A DNA stretch of 64,000 nt from Lachnospiraceae bacterium. Its GTDB lineage: Bacteria > Bacillota > Clostridia > Lachnospirales > Lachnospiraceae. The DNA lies in the NCBI GenBank assembly GCA_902363555.1, contig CABJAM010000008.1, forward strand, positions 62,001-126,000, given 5' to 3'. A program made the position numbers and the translations under genes. Positions 1 to 9,276 of this stretch are shown here, piece by piece (the stretch's first letter is position 1; each line of letters begins with the position of its first letter). Under the pieces are notes generated by a model, which was given only the letters and a program-made list of their open reading frames with translations, made no database searches and was not told where the DNA came from.

Positions 1-128
1 CCCATCTGGCTTTTTGGAAGATCTCTCACATGTCCGTTCGAGGCTACAACAGTGTAATTGGAACCCAGAAACTTATTTATTGTTTTAGCCTTTGCCGGTG
101 ACTCAACAATGACCAGATACTTTGCCAT
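1..128 (-). CDS. topA: DNA topoisomerase I, N-terminal fragment (cut by window edge)
   Basis: Type IA topoisomerase that relaxes negatively supercoiled DNA. Only the first 42 residues lie in the window. They begin MAKYLVIVESPAKAKTI, which is the canonical start of the TOPRIM domain of bacterial TopA and contains the catalytic glutamate (VES). Translation starts at ATG 128 behind a GAGGA ribosome binding site. The gene follows dprA by 17 bases on the same strand, the usual comM-dprA-topA order in Clostridia. The remainder continues beyond base 1. Confidence 0.93.
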   Translation of the reverse strand, partial: MAKYLVIVESPAKAKTINKFLGSNYTVVASNGHVRDLPKSQM

Positions 129-145
129 TATTTTTTCCTCCAAAA

Positions 146-1315
146 TCATAATTTACGAATATATTGATTCTTTCCGACCTGACGGATATAGCCCTTTTTC
201 ATCAGAGAAAACAGGCATCCCGCCGTCTGCGCATAGGCAAGGCCGGTTTCATTTGCTATTTCTTCAATGCTTTTTGCATCCAAACACAAGCTAGAATACA
301 CCATATTTTCCGATTTAGCAAGCACAATCTTACTTTTTTTCTCAAGTTTCACCGAAATTTTATATTCCTCAAGAATCTGTCCGGCGCTGCACACCAGCCT
401 GGCGCCGTCCTCAATAAGGCTGTTACAGCCGGCGCTCAAGTCATCCACCGGCCTTCCAGGCACGGCAAAAACATCCTTTCCCTGGTCCAGACCGAAACCT
501 GCGGTAATAAGTGAACCACTGTTTTTCCGTGCTTCCACCACTACAATACCGTCCGACAAACCACTGATGATGCGGTTTCGGAACGGAAAGTGCCAGGATA
601 CAGGACGAACTCCCGGAGGAAACTCGGACAATATCCCTCCCGCATCTTTCATAGCTTCAAAAAGCTCAATATTCTCTTTTGGATAGCAAATATTTACGCC
701 GCAGCCCAAAACGGCGAAGGTATCACCACCGGCTTCCAGAGCCCCCCGGTGAGCAAAGCCGTCAATCCCCATCGCCAGCCCACTGATGATCAAAACCCCG
801 GCGGCCGCCAGCTCTCTGGCCATGCTCCGCGCCAGCTCCTGCCCATAAAAGGATGCGGTGCGCGCCCCCACAATGGCGATCGTCAGCTTTTCCTCCGCCG
901 GCAGCCGCCCCACAAAAAACAGGCCAAAGGGCGGATTGACGATATGGGTGAGCCTTTTAGGGAAATCCGGATGGACCCGGCTGACAAAATGGATGCCTCT
1001 TTTTGCTAACTTATTATATTCCTCACCAAGCCATAATATATCCCGGTGCTTCAAAATTTCCTTTCGGGTTTTCTCCGATAAAAAATCCAGCTTCATCACT
1101 GCTTTCTCAGGCGTGAAAAATGCTTCAGCCACACCACCGCACACTTCCACAAACCGCTCCAGCCCCACCAGGCCCAACTCAATCAGGCGGGCCAGCCAGA
1201 AATAGCAGAGCTCCAGCTCCAGCATGTCATTACGTTTCGGCATGTCATTACATTCCGGCAAATCATTACTTTCCGACATATCATTATGTTTCGGCATATC
1301 ATCATAGTTTGTCAT
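146..1315 (-). CDS. dprA: DNA processing protein DprA/Smf
   Basis: DprA binds incoming single-stranded DNA during transformation and loads RecA. The Rossmann-like core is clear: a GARxxSxYG motif, the GLAxGID signature, and then GGxxxVLGCG. A C-terminal winged-helix-like segment follows (YSSLCLDAKSIEEIA onward). The reading frame is open from an ATG at 1330 that overlaps the comM stop, but an AGGAGG lies just after it and points to the ATG at 1315, giving 389 residues. Residues just after the start consist of a degenerate six-residue repeat (N-D-M-P-K/E-x) encoded by five 18-bp units, which is not a normal DprA feature. Co-transcribed with comM upstream and topA downstream. Confidence 0.93.
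   Translation of the reverse strand: MTNYDDMPKHNDMSESNDLPECNDMPKRNDMLELELCYFWLARLIELGLVGLERFVEVCGGVAEAFFTPEKAVMKLDFLSEKTRKEILKHRDILWLGEEYNKLAKRGIHFVSRVHPDFPKRLTHIVNPPFGLFFVGRLPAEEKLTIAIVGARTASFYGQELARSMARELAAAGVLIISGLAMGIDGFAHRGALEAGGDTFAVLGCGVNICYPKENIELFEAMKDAGGILSEFPPGVRPVSWHFPFRNRIISGLSDGIVVVEARKNSGSLITAGFGLDQGKDVFAVPGRPVDDLSAGCNSLIEDGARLVCSAGQILEEYKISVKLEKKSKIVLAKSENMVYSSLCLDAKSIEEIANETGLAYAQTAGCLFSLMKKGYIRQVGKNQYIRKL
1217..1306 (-). repeat. 18-bp in-frame tandem repeat, five units, in dprA
   Basis: Five consecutive 18-bp units of the form YRT AAT GAY ATG YCG RAA encode the hexapeptide x-N-D-M-P-K/E near the N-terminus of DprA. The units differ by a few substitutions but keep phase. This is directly visible in the sequence. 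It is likely a length-variable, disordered extension. Confidence 0.85.
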
Positions 1316-1326
1316 ATCATCCCTCC

Positions 1327-2985
1327 TCATCCATATTCCCAGTAGGTCCGGTCAATCATCCGGTAAGCTGCCGCCTCGTCCAGATGCTTTTCCTCGATCA
1401 ACGGGCTTTTATCCAGATCTGCCACTGTGCGCGCCACCTTCAAAAGCTTATGCCGCCCCCGCGCGCTGAGGCCAAAGGTTTTCGCCAGCTCATTGACATA
1501 TTTCCCAAGCCCGCGGCTCAAAACACAATAACGGTTCATACCTCCGGCAGGGATTTCAGAATTAAAACGCAGACCGCTCCCCGCAAATCTGGCAGTCTGC
1601 AAATCAATGGCATCCATGACCATACGGCGCATATCCTCGGAGGATAAAACGGGTTTCTTCATATTAAATATGTCTTTCGGGGGATGCACATCCACGCATA
1701 TATCCATACGGTCCAGAAGTGGACGGCTGATATGGTGAAGATACCGGTAGACATCCTGAGCAGAGCACCGGCAGCGGTTCCGGTCTGGATAGTAGCCGCA
1801 CTTGCACGGATTCATGGCCGCCACCAGCATAAACCTTGCAGGAAATACAAAACTGCCGCCCAGACGGTTAATGGTAATAACGCCCTCCTCCAGGGGCTGA
1901 CGCAGCACCTCCAGGGTGGCCGGGTGAAACTCCGCCAGCTCGTCCAAAAACAGGATTCCCCGGTGTGCCAGACTGATTTCCCCAGGGCCCGGCATAACTC
2001 CGCCGCCGGTCATAGCCTTCACAGGCACCGTGTGATGAGGGCTGCGGAAAGGTCTGCGGTTCATAAGCACACAATTCTCGTCCAAAAGTCCGGCCACACT
2101 GTAAAGGCGCGTGACCTCCATCTGCTCGTCAAAGGTCAATGGCGGCATGATTCCGGGAATCCTTCCGGCGCTCATGGACTTCCCGCTGCCGGGAGGACCA
2201 ATCATCAAAATATGGTGCATGCCGGAGGCCGCCACGACAATCGCCCGTTTTAACGCCTCCTGTCCGATAATATCTGAAAAATCAGGCTCTGAACCATCTT
2301 TAATCCCTGCCTTAAAATCCATGCACAGACTGGAAGTATCTGTGTCTTGTAAGCCGCCGCCTGAGGCCGGATTACTGTTTCCAGTTTCCTGAAAACCATT
2401 TCCTGCTCCTGTTTTATGGCCGACTGCCTGGCGTTCTGCCATCTCTTCCTGAATATAGTCTTTGCAGGCATCGGCGCCATCCTGGAAGTAAATACAGGCC
2501 GATTTTAAATCCGGAAGTGCCACAATATCCATCCCTTCGGCCAGCCTGGCCTCTTTTTCATTTTCAATGGGGATAAAACAGTGGTTGATCCCCTGCTCCC
2601 GGGCCATGATCAGTAGCGGCAGCAAGCCCTTGACCGGACGCAGCCGGCCGTTTAAGCTCAGTTCGCCGATGGCAAATATATGTTCCAGTTTTTGCTGGGG
2701 GATATGGTCCAGTGCACCGAGAATCGCCAGGGCGATGGGCAGGTCAAAAGCCGTGCCCTGCTTGCGGACACCTGCCGGTGAAAGATTTATGATGATTTTT
2801 TTTGCGGGCAGATAATACCCGGAATTTTTTAATGCGGTGGTCACCCGCTCCTTGGCTTCCTTTACTTCGGAAGCCAGGTAGCCCACCAGTGTGTATGTAG
2901 GGAAACCATCGCTGATGTCCGCCTCGACGTTGACAAGGCGGCCGCGGATGCCATAGAGGGCACCGGTGAAAATATTAGAAAACAT
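1327..2985 (-). CDS. comM: ComM/YifB family Mg-chelatase-like AAA+ ATPase
   Basis: 552 residues, full length for the family. An N-terminal ChlI/Lon-protease-like domain (about 1-165) is followed by the Mg-chelatase AAA+ domain with Walker A GPPGSGKSM and a Walker B region ending LDELAEF, and a C-terminal Mg-chelatase helical domain (LSARGRHKLLKVARTVADL). In Gram-negative bacteria ComM is a helicase that promotes branch migration during natural transformation, and a comparable role is inferred here. It is the first gene of comM-dprA-topA, and its stop overlaps an in-frame upstream ATG of dprA. A TTGCAA/TAAGCT promoter-like pair lies 45-75 bases upstream. Confidence 0.93.
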   Translation of the reverse strand: MFSNIFTGALYGIRGRLVNVEADISDGFPTYTLVGYLASEVKEAKERVTTALKNSGYYLPAKKIIINLSPAGVRKQGTAFDLPIALAILGALDHIPQQKLEHIFAIGELSLNGRLRPVKGLLPLLIMAREQGINHCFIPIENEKEARLAEGMDIVALPDLKSACIYFQDGADACKDYIQEEMAERQAVGHKTGAGNGFQETGNSNPASGGGLQDTDTSSLCMDFKAGIKDGSEPDFSDIIGQEALKRAIVVAASGMHHILMIGPPGSGKSMSAGRIPGIMPPLTFDEQMEVTRLYSVAGLLDENCVLMNRRPFRSPHHTVPVKAMTGGGVMPGPGEISLAHRGILFLDELAEFHPATLEVLRQPLEEGVITINRLGGSFVFPARFMLVAAMNPCKCGYYPDRNRCRCSAQDVYRYLHHISRPLLDRMDICVDVHPPKDIFNMKKPVLSSEDMRRMVMDAIDLQTARFAGSGLRFNSEIPAGGMNRYCVLSRGLGKYVNELAKTFGLSARGRHKLLKVARTVADLDKSPLIEEKHLDEAAAYRMIDRTYWEYG

Positions 2986-3191
2986 AATACCAGCCTTTCC
3001 GTCTCTCCAGAACTTCGAGCTGATAGAGTAAGCTTAGCAGATTTTTTTATTTTTGCAAGATGAAATTTGTCGAAAACTTATTAAATTTATCGACACAAAA
3101 AGGGGATATGCGTTCTACGGAAAGGGTTGCGTCCATATCCGTACCTGATTTAGATTCCGCAGATAGTAAAAAAACTTTTTTGATAATAAAT

Positions 3192-4367
3192 TTACTCAGG
3201 TGGTAAAATATCAACTTTGGGGTTCTTTTTTTCTGTCGCTATAAATATAAGTACACCTGTTAATAAAAGTAGGGCGCAGAATAGGAACAGGTTGGTGTAG
3301 CCGCAGGTGGTTATGACGGCGCCGCCGATGATGGGGCCGAGGCCCTGGCCGATGTCGCCGCCAAGGTAGTAGGTGCTGTTGGCTACGCCGATGCGGTCGC
3401 GGCCGACTTTTTTTATGCTGGCGGCCTGAAGGGAGGGCTGGCCGGCGCCCTGGCCGAAGGCTCTGAGGGCTGCGGATAGCATGACTGGTAGGAGGGCGTA
3501 GGAAAAGCCCAGGATGACCATGGCGATGGCTGTTATTATAAGGCCAGGCAATACGACGGTTTTCAGGCCGTATTTGTCCATCAGCCTGCCGCTGGAGGGG
3601 CGGATAATGAACATACATACGGCGTATATGGTGAAATAGATGCTGATGCTGCCAATGCCCCTGCTCTCGGAAAACAGGAGCAGGTAGGAAGATATGATTC
3701 CGTTGACCGCAGAAAACAGCCCCGCCACAAGCGCATAGTTGAGGATTTCCACAGATATGAGCTGATGGATGGATAATTTCACTTTTTTAGGCCTTAAATA
3801 TGCAGGCCGGTCGTTTGCGATGGCAAACATAAGGACAATCGCCACTATGGAAATGCCTCCGGCGGCGATAAATGTCGCTTTCATACCGATGGCTTCCATA
3901 ATAAGGACGCCAATTCCTGGTCCGATGGCGCTGGAGAGGACCTGACCAAGGCCAAAATAGCCGATGCCCTCCCCTAAACGCTCTTCTGGAATATAATCGG
4001 TTGCTAAAGATACAACCGCAGTGCTGTTAATGCCAAACCCGATGCCGTGGACAATTCTCAGAATAATGATCAGCCACACCTGGTCTGTCATAAAATAGCC
4101 GAGGGTTCCGCAGACCGTCATCACCGTTGCCAGAATAACTAACCATTTTTTACTGAAATTGTCGGTCATAAATCCGGTAAACGGCCTTATCACCAGCGAG
4201 GTTATGGAAAACATGCCAATGATAATTCCCGCAACGGATAATGAAAGCCCGATTCCCATAAGGTATTTTGACAGGAGGCTGACGATCATGTAAAAGCTGA
4301 AAGCGGTAATAAAATTTACGATCATTAACAGGATGTATTTCGCATTCCATAATTTTGTATTTTTCAA
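3192..4367 (-). CDS. MFS transporter
   Basis: A twelve-helix major facilitator superfamily permease of 391 residues. The loop after helix 2 carries the MFS motif-A-like segment (GFMTDNFSKKW), and a second copy follows helix 8 (GRLMDKYGLKT), showing the two six-helix halves. I chose the TTG at 4367 because GGGAGG sits just upstream; the ATG at 4403 has no good ribosome binding site and lies at the end of the upstream hydrolase gene. It is last in the minus-strand transporter locus, so it may move a product of the hydrolase or of sugar uptake. The substrate cannot be told from sequence. Drug-efflux type MFS is the other possibility. Confidence 0.88.
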   Translation of the reverse strand: MKNTKLWNAKYILLMIVNFITAFSFYMIVSLLSKYLMGIGLSLSVAGIIIGMFSITSLVIRPFTGFMTDNFSKKWLVILATVMTVCGTLGYFMTDQVWLIIILRIVHGIGFGINSTAVVSLATDYIPEERLGEGIGYFGLGQVLSSAIGPGIGVLIMEAIGMKATFIAAGGISIVAIVLMFAIANDRPAYLRPKKVKLSIHQLISVEILNYALVAGLFSAVNGIISSYLLLFSESRGIGSISIYFTIYAVCMFIIRPSSGRLMDKYGLKTVVLPGLIITAIAMVILGFSYALLPVMLSAALRAFGQGAGQPSLQAASIKKVGRDRIGVANSTYYLGGDIGQGLGPIIGGAVITTCGYTNLFLFCALLLLTGVLIFIATEKKNPKVDILPPE

Positions 4368-4405
4368 TGGACTTCCTCCCAAAATGAAGATTGGACGGTT
4401 CAAGC

Positions 4406-7261
4406 TTAAACCCGGCTCGCCAAAAATTCAACAACCGCACGCTTGATTTCGGGGTCCTCTCCAAACATCCCATTATTGTTGCAAAGCAGCAGTGCTTTAA
4501 CGCCCTTCTGCGTGTACGCCTTAAACATGCGCACGCTCTGCCCAAGGGGAACCTGTATCCCGCAGTCGAATATTCCATGCACCAGACAAAGAGGGGCGCT
4601 CTTTTCAGAAACATGGCTGATCGGACTTGCAGCCACAGCCTTTTTTAGTAATTCCTGATATTTCGGGTCAGGATCATACATATGGCTCTTTAACTCTCCG
4701 AAGCCCTTCCCCTCGCCCACATAGCCCAGCAGACTTGACAGCGGAGAAAATGGGCCGTCGGACTGATTGACCTTATCCGGACGGGCGGGCCATATATCCA
4801 GTGAATCTTCGCCAAAATGCATATAGTCGGTAAATGCAAAGTAAGCTGCCGCAGCCTTTATAGAAGAATCATACTCCGTATTTCCTCCAATATTCCCCTC
4901 CAATGAGGCATCCCCATTGGAAGCTGCAAGCATAGCTGTAAGATTACCGCCCATGGAACCGCCAATCACGCCAAACCGGTCCGGATCAAGCCCCAGTTCC
5001 CAGGCATGGGCTTTCAGATACCGGATACAGCCTCTGGCATCATCGTCCGATGCCGGCCACACATTGGGCGGACAGAGTCGATAATCTATCGATGCCACGG
5101 CAAAGCCCTTTTCAAGGAGCATGTCCGTATTGCTTTCAAACTGATGGTGATTGCCGCCAAAGCCATGAATATTAATGATACAGGGCAGGTTTTTTGGCTC
5201 ACCTTTGGGGTAAATAAGGTCGATAAAAATGTCAAAGGTACTTCCAAGCTGGAGATTCATATTGCCAAAATCTCCCTTGGCCAATGGAACCGTGGCTACA
5301 TACAGATTTTTTACATCCGGCTCAGGATAACAGGCCCATTCATTCTTTGCCTTCGGGATTTCATTTTCAGCATTTTCAAAGACATAACGTTCCCTGAGAA
5401 TCGTCTTTGCACAAAACTCATATCCGGCCTCTGTAATTTCCACCTGTGCGCATAAGCCCGTTGTTGTCACGGACACATTAAACTGCTCCGTCTCATAAAT
5501 AAGTGTATCCGCCGATTTCGGATAAACCTGCCGGCATGGGTATGTATGGAAAATGCCATTTTCCTTCATATAGACAGCCTTCCTGTAAACATAGAGCTGC
5601 TTTTGGCCGGAAGTAAACGCCGTCGCCACAGGTCGGATCACAGGCAGTGTCAGCTTTGATTCATACACAGCGCCCGTATAAAGCTTCACTACCGGCGGCT
5701 CCTCTGGAAAGCCTTCCGGCTGGGTAAAGCCCGAACCGCCGCAGGATATGGCGATCCTCAGCCGGCTGCCCTTTTTTATAATGCGTGAAAGCGCCTCCAA
5801 ATGGAAGGTCAGTTTCAACGGTTCCGTTTCTGACAAAGAGACAGCGTCCGCCCGATAGCCCCGATGATAGGAAATGCCCATAGATGCGTAAATATTATTG
5901 GGATGAACCATGGCATGGGATGCCCTTATAAAGCCTTCCGTTAAAAAGTGGCTTTTTCCATCAGAGGTTACTTCTTCAAGCACTGCGATGAAATTGCCAT
6001 CGGTATGGGTGGATGTCACAAATATTTCCATATTAGGAATACCCGTCAGCTCCATATCCGCTGGCAGAGCCTGTGAGGTAAATACAAGAGATTTAGCGTC
6101 CTCCTCTGCCATATTCTTTTCCACATTCCGATCCATACGCATTCCCGGGCCATAAATCATCAGATCCTCCCGTACCTTATAGGATACGCAGCTCTCCTCC
6201 GGCATTTTTTCTGTAAGTGCGCCGTCACCGGAAAGCCGTAAGGTGGCATATGTCGTTCCCTCCACCGGAAAATCTGCCGAAAGCTTCCACTCATGGCCGG
6301 TATCCCCGATGGTGTAATAGCGCACCGGCGGTTCTTCCAGGCTATGTGTATCCTTCCCCTTTAAAACCGCGTCGAAAAACCGGATATATTCGCCCACCCA
6401 ATCAAATGCCCCATCCGGGAATCGTGCAGGCTTTTCATAATACATGCCGCAGTGCGGCCACGGTCCCAGCAGAAGGCGGCCGCCCCAGCTTTTATAGGTC
6501 AGGATTTTATTTGTGCAGCCCGGATCAAACCAGGAACCGCTGTTCCATGTCAATACACGACCAAAACGGACGGTATCCATACGCTCCCAGGACGGGATGT
6601 CCAGATTCGGCACATACCCGAGATCCGGATGCATGTCATCCCTGTACATATTTTGGATATGCTGAAATAAAAACGGCTTATTCCGTTCATGGGCAAGCTG
6701 AGCATCATGGGCCATTGGATAATCCGGAGCGGGGTCATCATCCACAGGCGTACCCAAAGGAAGCTCCTGATGATGATTCGGCGGCATATCCGGCAAAGCG
6801 CTGACACCATTGGGAAAGTTCTGATAATAAAAATCCATAGAGCAGTCGCATGGAATGACTGCCATAAGATTTTCAGGCTGCTCACACGCTGTGATTTCCT
6901 GGATCATACCGTGATTGGAGCCGCCGTACATACCGGCCTTTCCGCTGCACCACGGCTCATGGGTCATCGTATCGATCAACGCCTTCATATCTCTGGCGTC
7001 GCGCCCTGTAAAAAAGCCGTCACTGACACCATAGGAGGCCCCGGCCCCCCTGGACTCCACGATAGCTACCGCATAATCCGTGTCCACAAATCTCCGGATT
7101 GCTTCCAGCTCGCTCTCAATCTCCACCACCTGTCTTCGGGGCGTGTAACCTGCTTTTAACAGGACAGGCACTTTTTTTCCGTTTTCCGGTAAATATAGAT
7201 CCACCGCCAGCTTTGTACCATCACACCCCGGATAGTATTTTGAAATCCTTTGATATCCCAT
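4406..7261 (-). CDS. Two-domain hydrolase: CocE/NonD (X-Pro peptidase S15-like) fused to an alpha/beta-hydrolase
   Basis: 951 residues without a signal peptide. The N-terminal half is a CocE/S15-like acyl hydrolase: WCSGKAGMYGGSNHG holds nucleophile Ser115, SGSWFDPG supplies Asp246 and GPWPHCG supplies His270. A PepX_C-like jelly-roll domain follows (about 330-560). The C-terminal 300 residues form a second alpha/beta-hydrolase with HGFGG oxyanion motif, GGSMGGN nucleophile Ser769 and acidic Asp899 (HGIFDCG). The usual histidine position near the end reads CNNNGMF, so the expected catalytic His is absent. Starts at ATG 7261 behind GAGGAGG, 67 bases after the second permease, so it is probably co-transcribed. 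Likely de-esterifies or cleaves an imported compound; substrate unknown. Confidence 0.88.
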   Translation of the reverse strand: MGYQRISKYYPGCDGTKLAVDLYLPENGKKVPVLLKAGYTPRRQVVEIESELEAIRRFVDTDYAVAIVESRGAGASYGVSDGFFTGRDARDMKALIDTMTHEPWCSGKAGMYGGSNHGMIQEITACEQPENLMAVIPCDCSMDFYYQNFPNGVSALPDMPPNHHQELPLGTPVDDDPAPDYPMAHDAQLAHERNKPFLFQHIQNMYRDDMHPDLGYVPNLDIPSWERMDTVRFGRVLTWNSGSWFDPGCTNKILTYKSWGGRLLLGPWPHCGMYYEKPARFPDGAFDWVGEYIRFFDAVLKGKDTHSLEEPPVRYYTIGDTGHEWKLSADFPVEGTTYATLRLSGDGALTEKMPEESCVSYKVREDLMIYGPGMRMDRNVEKNMAEEDAKSLVFTSQALPADMELTGIPNMEIFVTSTHTDGNFIAVLEEVTSDGKSHFLTEGFIRASHAMVHPNNIYASMGISYHRGYRADAVSLSETEPLKLTFHLEALSRIIKKGSRLRIAISCGGSGFTQPEGFPEEPPVVKLYTGAVYESKLTLPVIRPVATAFTSGQKQLYVYRKAVYMKENGIFHTYPCRQVYPKSADTLIYETEQFNVSVTTTGLCAQVEITEAGYEFCAKTILRERYVFENAENEIPKAKNEWACYPEPDVKNLYVATVPLAKGDFGNMNLQLGSTFDIFIDLIYPKGEPKNLPCIINIHGFGGNHHQFESNTDMLLEKGFAVASIDYRLCPPNVWPASDDDARGCIRYLKAHAWELGLDPDRFGVIGGSMGGNLTAMLAASNGDASLEGNIGGNTEYDSSIKAAAAYFAFTDYMHFGEDSLDIWPARPDKVNQSDGPFSPLSSLLGYVGEGKGFGELKSHMYDPDPKYQELLKKAVAASPISHVSEKSAPLCLVHGIFDCGIQVPLGQSVRMFKAYTQKGVKALLLCNNNGMFGEDPEIKRAVVEFLASRV

Positions 7262-7328
7262 TCTAATCTCCTCCTCGTTTAATTATGTAACATCACTGTG
7301 AAACCGAACTATTACGTATACAGCCATT

Positions 7329-8219
7329 TTAACCTTTTACCCCGCCTACAACAATCCCCTTCACGAAGAACTTCTGAAAAAACGGATAAATGATCAGTAT
7401 CGGAATCACTGCGATCACAGCCACCGCCATACGTATCCCGGAGGTAGGCACCGAGATATTAAGCTGTTGAAAGGAAGATACATTTGATGTCGATGATAAA
7501 AATTCTGCATTAGACATCATCGTATTCAACACGTTCTGTATCGTATACAGGCTTGTCTTACGCACCAGATAATAAATACCGTTAATCCAGTCATTCCAAT
7601 ATGCCAGCCCTGAAAATAGAGCCACCGTGGCAATCATTGGTTTCGCCAGCGGCAGTGCGATCCGGAACAATATCCCGGTCTCCGAACAACTGTCGATCCG
7701 GGCCGCATCTAAAAGCTCCTCCGGAATATTGCTCGTGAAATAAGTCCGCATAAGAATGATGTTGTAGGCTCCCAGGAACAGATTTGGAAATATCAATGCC
7801 CACACTGTATCTCTAATATGAAAGACATCGGTCCAGATCAAATAGGATGGCACCATTCCCCCATTAAACAACATCGTAAAAAACACAAAAAATGAAAGCA
7901 CGGTACGCCCGGGCAGGTCTTTTTTTGAGAGAAGATAAGCCATAAAAAGTGTTAGCATAATATTTCCACAGGTTCCCGCCACAGTGACGATAATTGTCAT
8001 GGAATAGGCTTTTGCAATTTTACCGATGGATGACGCAAGATATTCATACGCCGCCAGGCTGAACTTCGCAGGAATAAACGCGTAGCCATTCATCGTAAGC
8101 GTAGCTTCATCGGTAACGGATGACATGATCAAAAGAACAAACGGTAAAATACAGGATAGGGCAAGCAGAAGCATAATTACATGTAATACGATCTGCGATA
8201 TTTTTCTCTTACCAATCAT
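7329..8219 (-). CDS. Carbohydrate ABC transporter permease (CUT1, YtcP/CarB type)
   Basis: 296-residue inner-membrane permease with about six helices and the cytoplasmic EAA loop that docks the ATPase (LDAARIDSCSETGILFRI followed by LPLAKP). The closing NGIVVGGVKG-like end (FFVKGIVVGGVKG) is typical of CUT1 permeases paired with LplB-type partners. The GGGGAGG ribosome binding site sits just before ATG 8219. Eleven bases separate it from the preceding permease, so the two are co-expressed. No ATPase gene is nearby; such systems usually share a housekeeping MsmX-type ATPase. Confidence 0.95.
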   Translation of the reverse strand: MIGKRKISQIVLHVIMLLLALSCILPFVLLIMSSVTDEATLTMNGYAFIPAKFSLAAYEYLASSIGKIAKAYSMTIIVTVAGTCGNIMLTLFMAYLLSKKDLPGRTVLSFFVFFTMLFNGGMVPSYLIWTDVFHIRDTVWALIFPNLFLGAYNIILMRTYFTSNIPEELLDAARIDSCSETGILFRIALPLAKPMIATVALFSGLAYWNDWINGIYYLVRKTSLYTIQNVLNTMMSNAEFLSSTSNVSSFQQLNISVPTSGIRMAVAVIAVIPILIIYPFFQKFFVKGIVVGGVKG

Positions 8220-8230
8220 ATAGACCTCCC

Positions 8231-9190
8231 CTAAAATAATGCGCTTGACGCTTCAACTTTTCTCACAATGGAATTTGTCACCATGACCACTGTAAATCCA
8301 AGAACCGATTGCAAAAAGCCGGCGGCCAGAGACCGGCCCACATCATTGTCCAGCATCAACGCACGGTAAACATATGTATCAATGGTCGTCGTTGTAGTAT
8401 ATAGCAGCCCACTGTTTTGAGGCACCTGATAAAAAAGACCGAAATCGGAATTAAACATACGCCCCAGCGCCATGATCGTAAGTATGATAACAGTTGGTTT
8501 TAAAAGCGGCAGCGTGATACATCGAATCTGCTGTCCTTTTGTTGCACCATCGACCATGGCTGCTTCATACAGGGTCGAGTCAAAGCCCACCAATGTGGCA
8601 TAATATACGATACTCTGGAATCCGAACCCCTTCCACAGACTTACGAATGTCAGTATAAATGGCCAATATTTTGCTTCGGTATACCAGTTCACCCCTTCAA
8701 TCCCCATCGGTTCAAGAATACTCTTATTTATAAAACCATTAGTTCCGCTTAAAAAGGCAAAAACAATATAGCCTACAATGACCATCGAAAAGAGATGAGG
8801 AATTAATATCACAGTCTGATAGATTTTTTTAGCTCTGGGATGGACGATTTCATTGAGGATAATTGCTACCGTTACCGCAAGCACCGTTCCGAGGATTAAA
8901 AAAGCAATATTATATAAAACGGTATTCCGAAACATGATTCCTGCCCATTTTGAGCCAAACAGATATTTAAAATTACCAAGTCCATTCCAGGGGCTTCCGA
9001 AAATCCCTTTAGAAAAGCTGAATTTTTTAAATGCCAGCGTTAATCCGATCATCGGCATATAATTATTTATAATTAAATACAGGATGCTTGGCGTTGCCAG
9101 AAGATATAACGGCGCATATTTTTTTATACGTTTCTTTACTGACGGCTGGAACTGACGTTGATTTTCGCAATTCTTATTAACTGCTCTCAT
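8231..9190 (-). CDS. Carbohydrate ABC transporter permease (CUT1, LplB type)
   Basis: 319-residue membrane permease, partner of the adjacent one. The LplB-family N-terminal pattern LYLLATPSILYLIINNYMP precedes the first helix region, and the EAA loop reads EAAMVDGATKGQQIR followed by LPLLKP. I placed the start at the ATG at 9190 because AGGAGG lies six bases upstream; an in-frame ATG at 9205 lacks this spacing. It follows the binding-protein gene after an intercistronic stem-loop. It imports an oligosaccharide together with the lipoprotein and a shared ATPase. Confidence 0.95.
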   Translation of the reverse strand: MRAVNKNCENQRQFQPSVKKRIKKYAPLYLLATPSILYLIINNYMPMIGLTLAFKKFSFSKGIFGSPWNGLGNFKYLFGSKWAGIMFRNTVLYNIAFLILGTVLAVTVAIILNEIVHPRAKKIYQTVILIPHLFSMVIVGYIVFAFLSGTNGFINKSILEPMGIEGVNWYTEAKYWPFILTFVSLWKGFGFQSIVYYATLVGFDSTLYEAAMVDGATKGQQIRCITLPLLKPTVIILTIMALGRMFNSDFGLFYQVPQNSGLLYTTTTTIDTYVYRALMLDNDVGRSLAAGFLQSVLGFTVVMVTNSIVRKVEASSALF

Positions 9191-9216
9191 CGAATCCTCC
9201 TTCAAGTACGGAACAT

Positions 9217-9257
9217 CCGCACTGCCTGACCCGGATCATCCCTCCCAGGCAGTGCGG
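9217..9257. repeat. Intercistronic stem-loop after the binding-protein gene
   Basis: A perfect 12-bp inverted repeat (arms 9217-9228 and 9246-9257, CCGCACTGCCTG type) lies between the binding-protein stop and the first permease start. There is no T-run, so it is more likely an mRNA 3'-end stabiliser or partial terminator that raises binding-protein levels over the permeases than a full terminator. Confidence 0.8.
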
Positions 9258-9276
9258 CAGCCCCTTATTTGCATAA

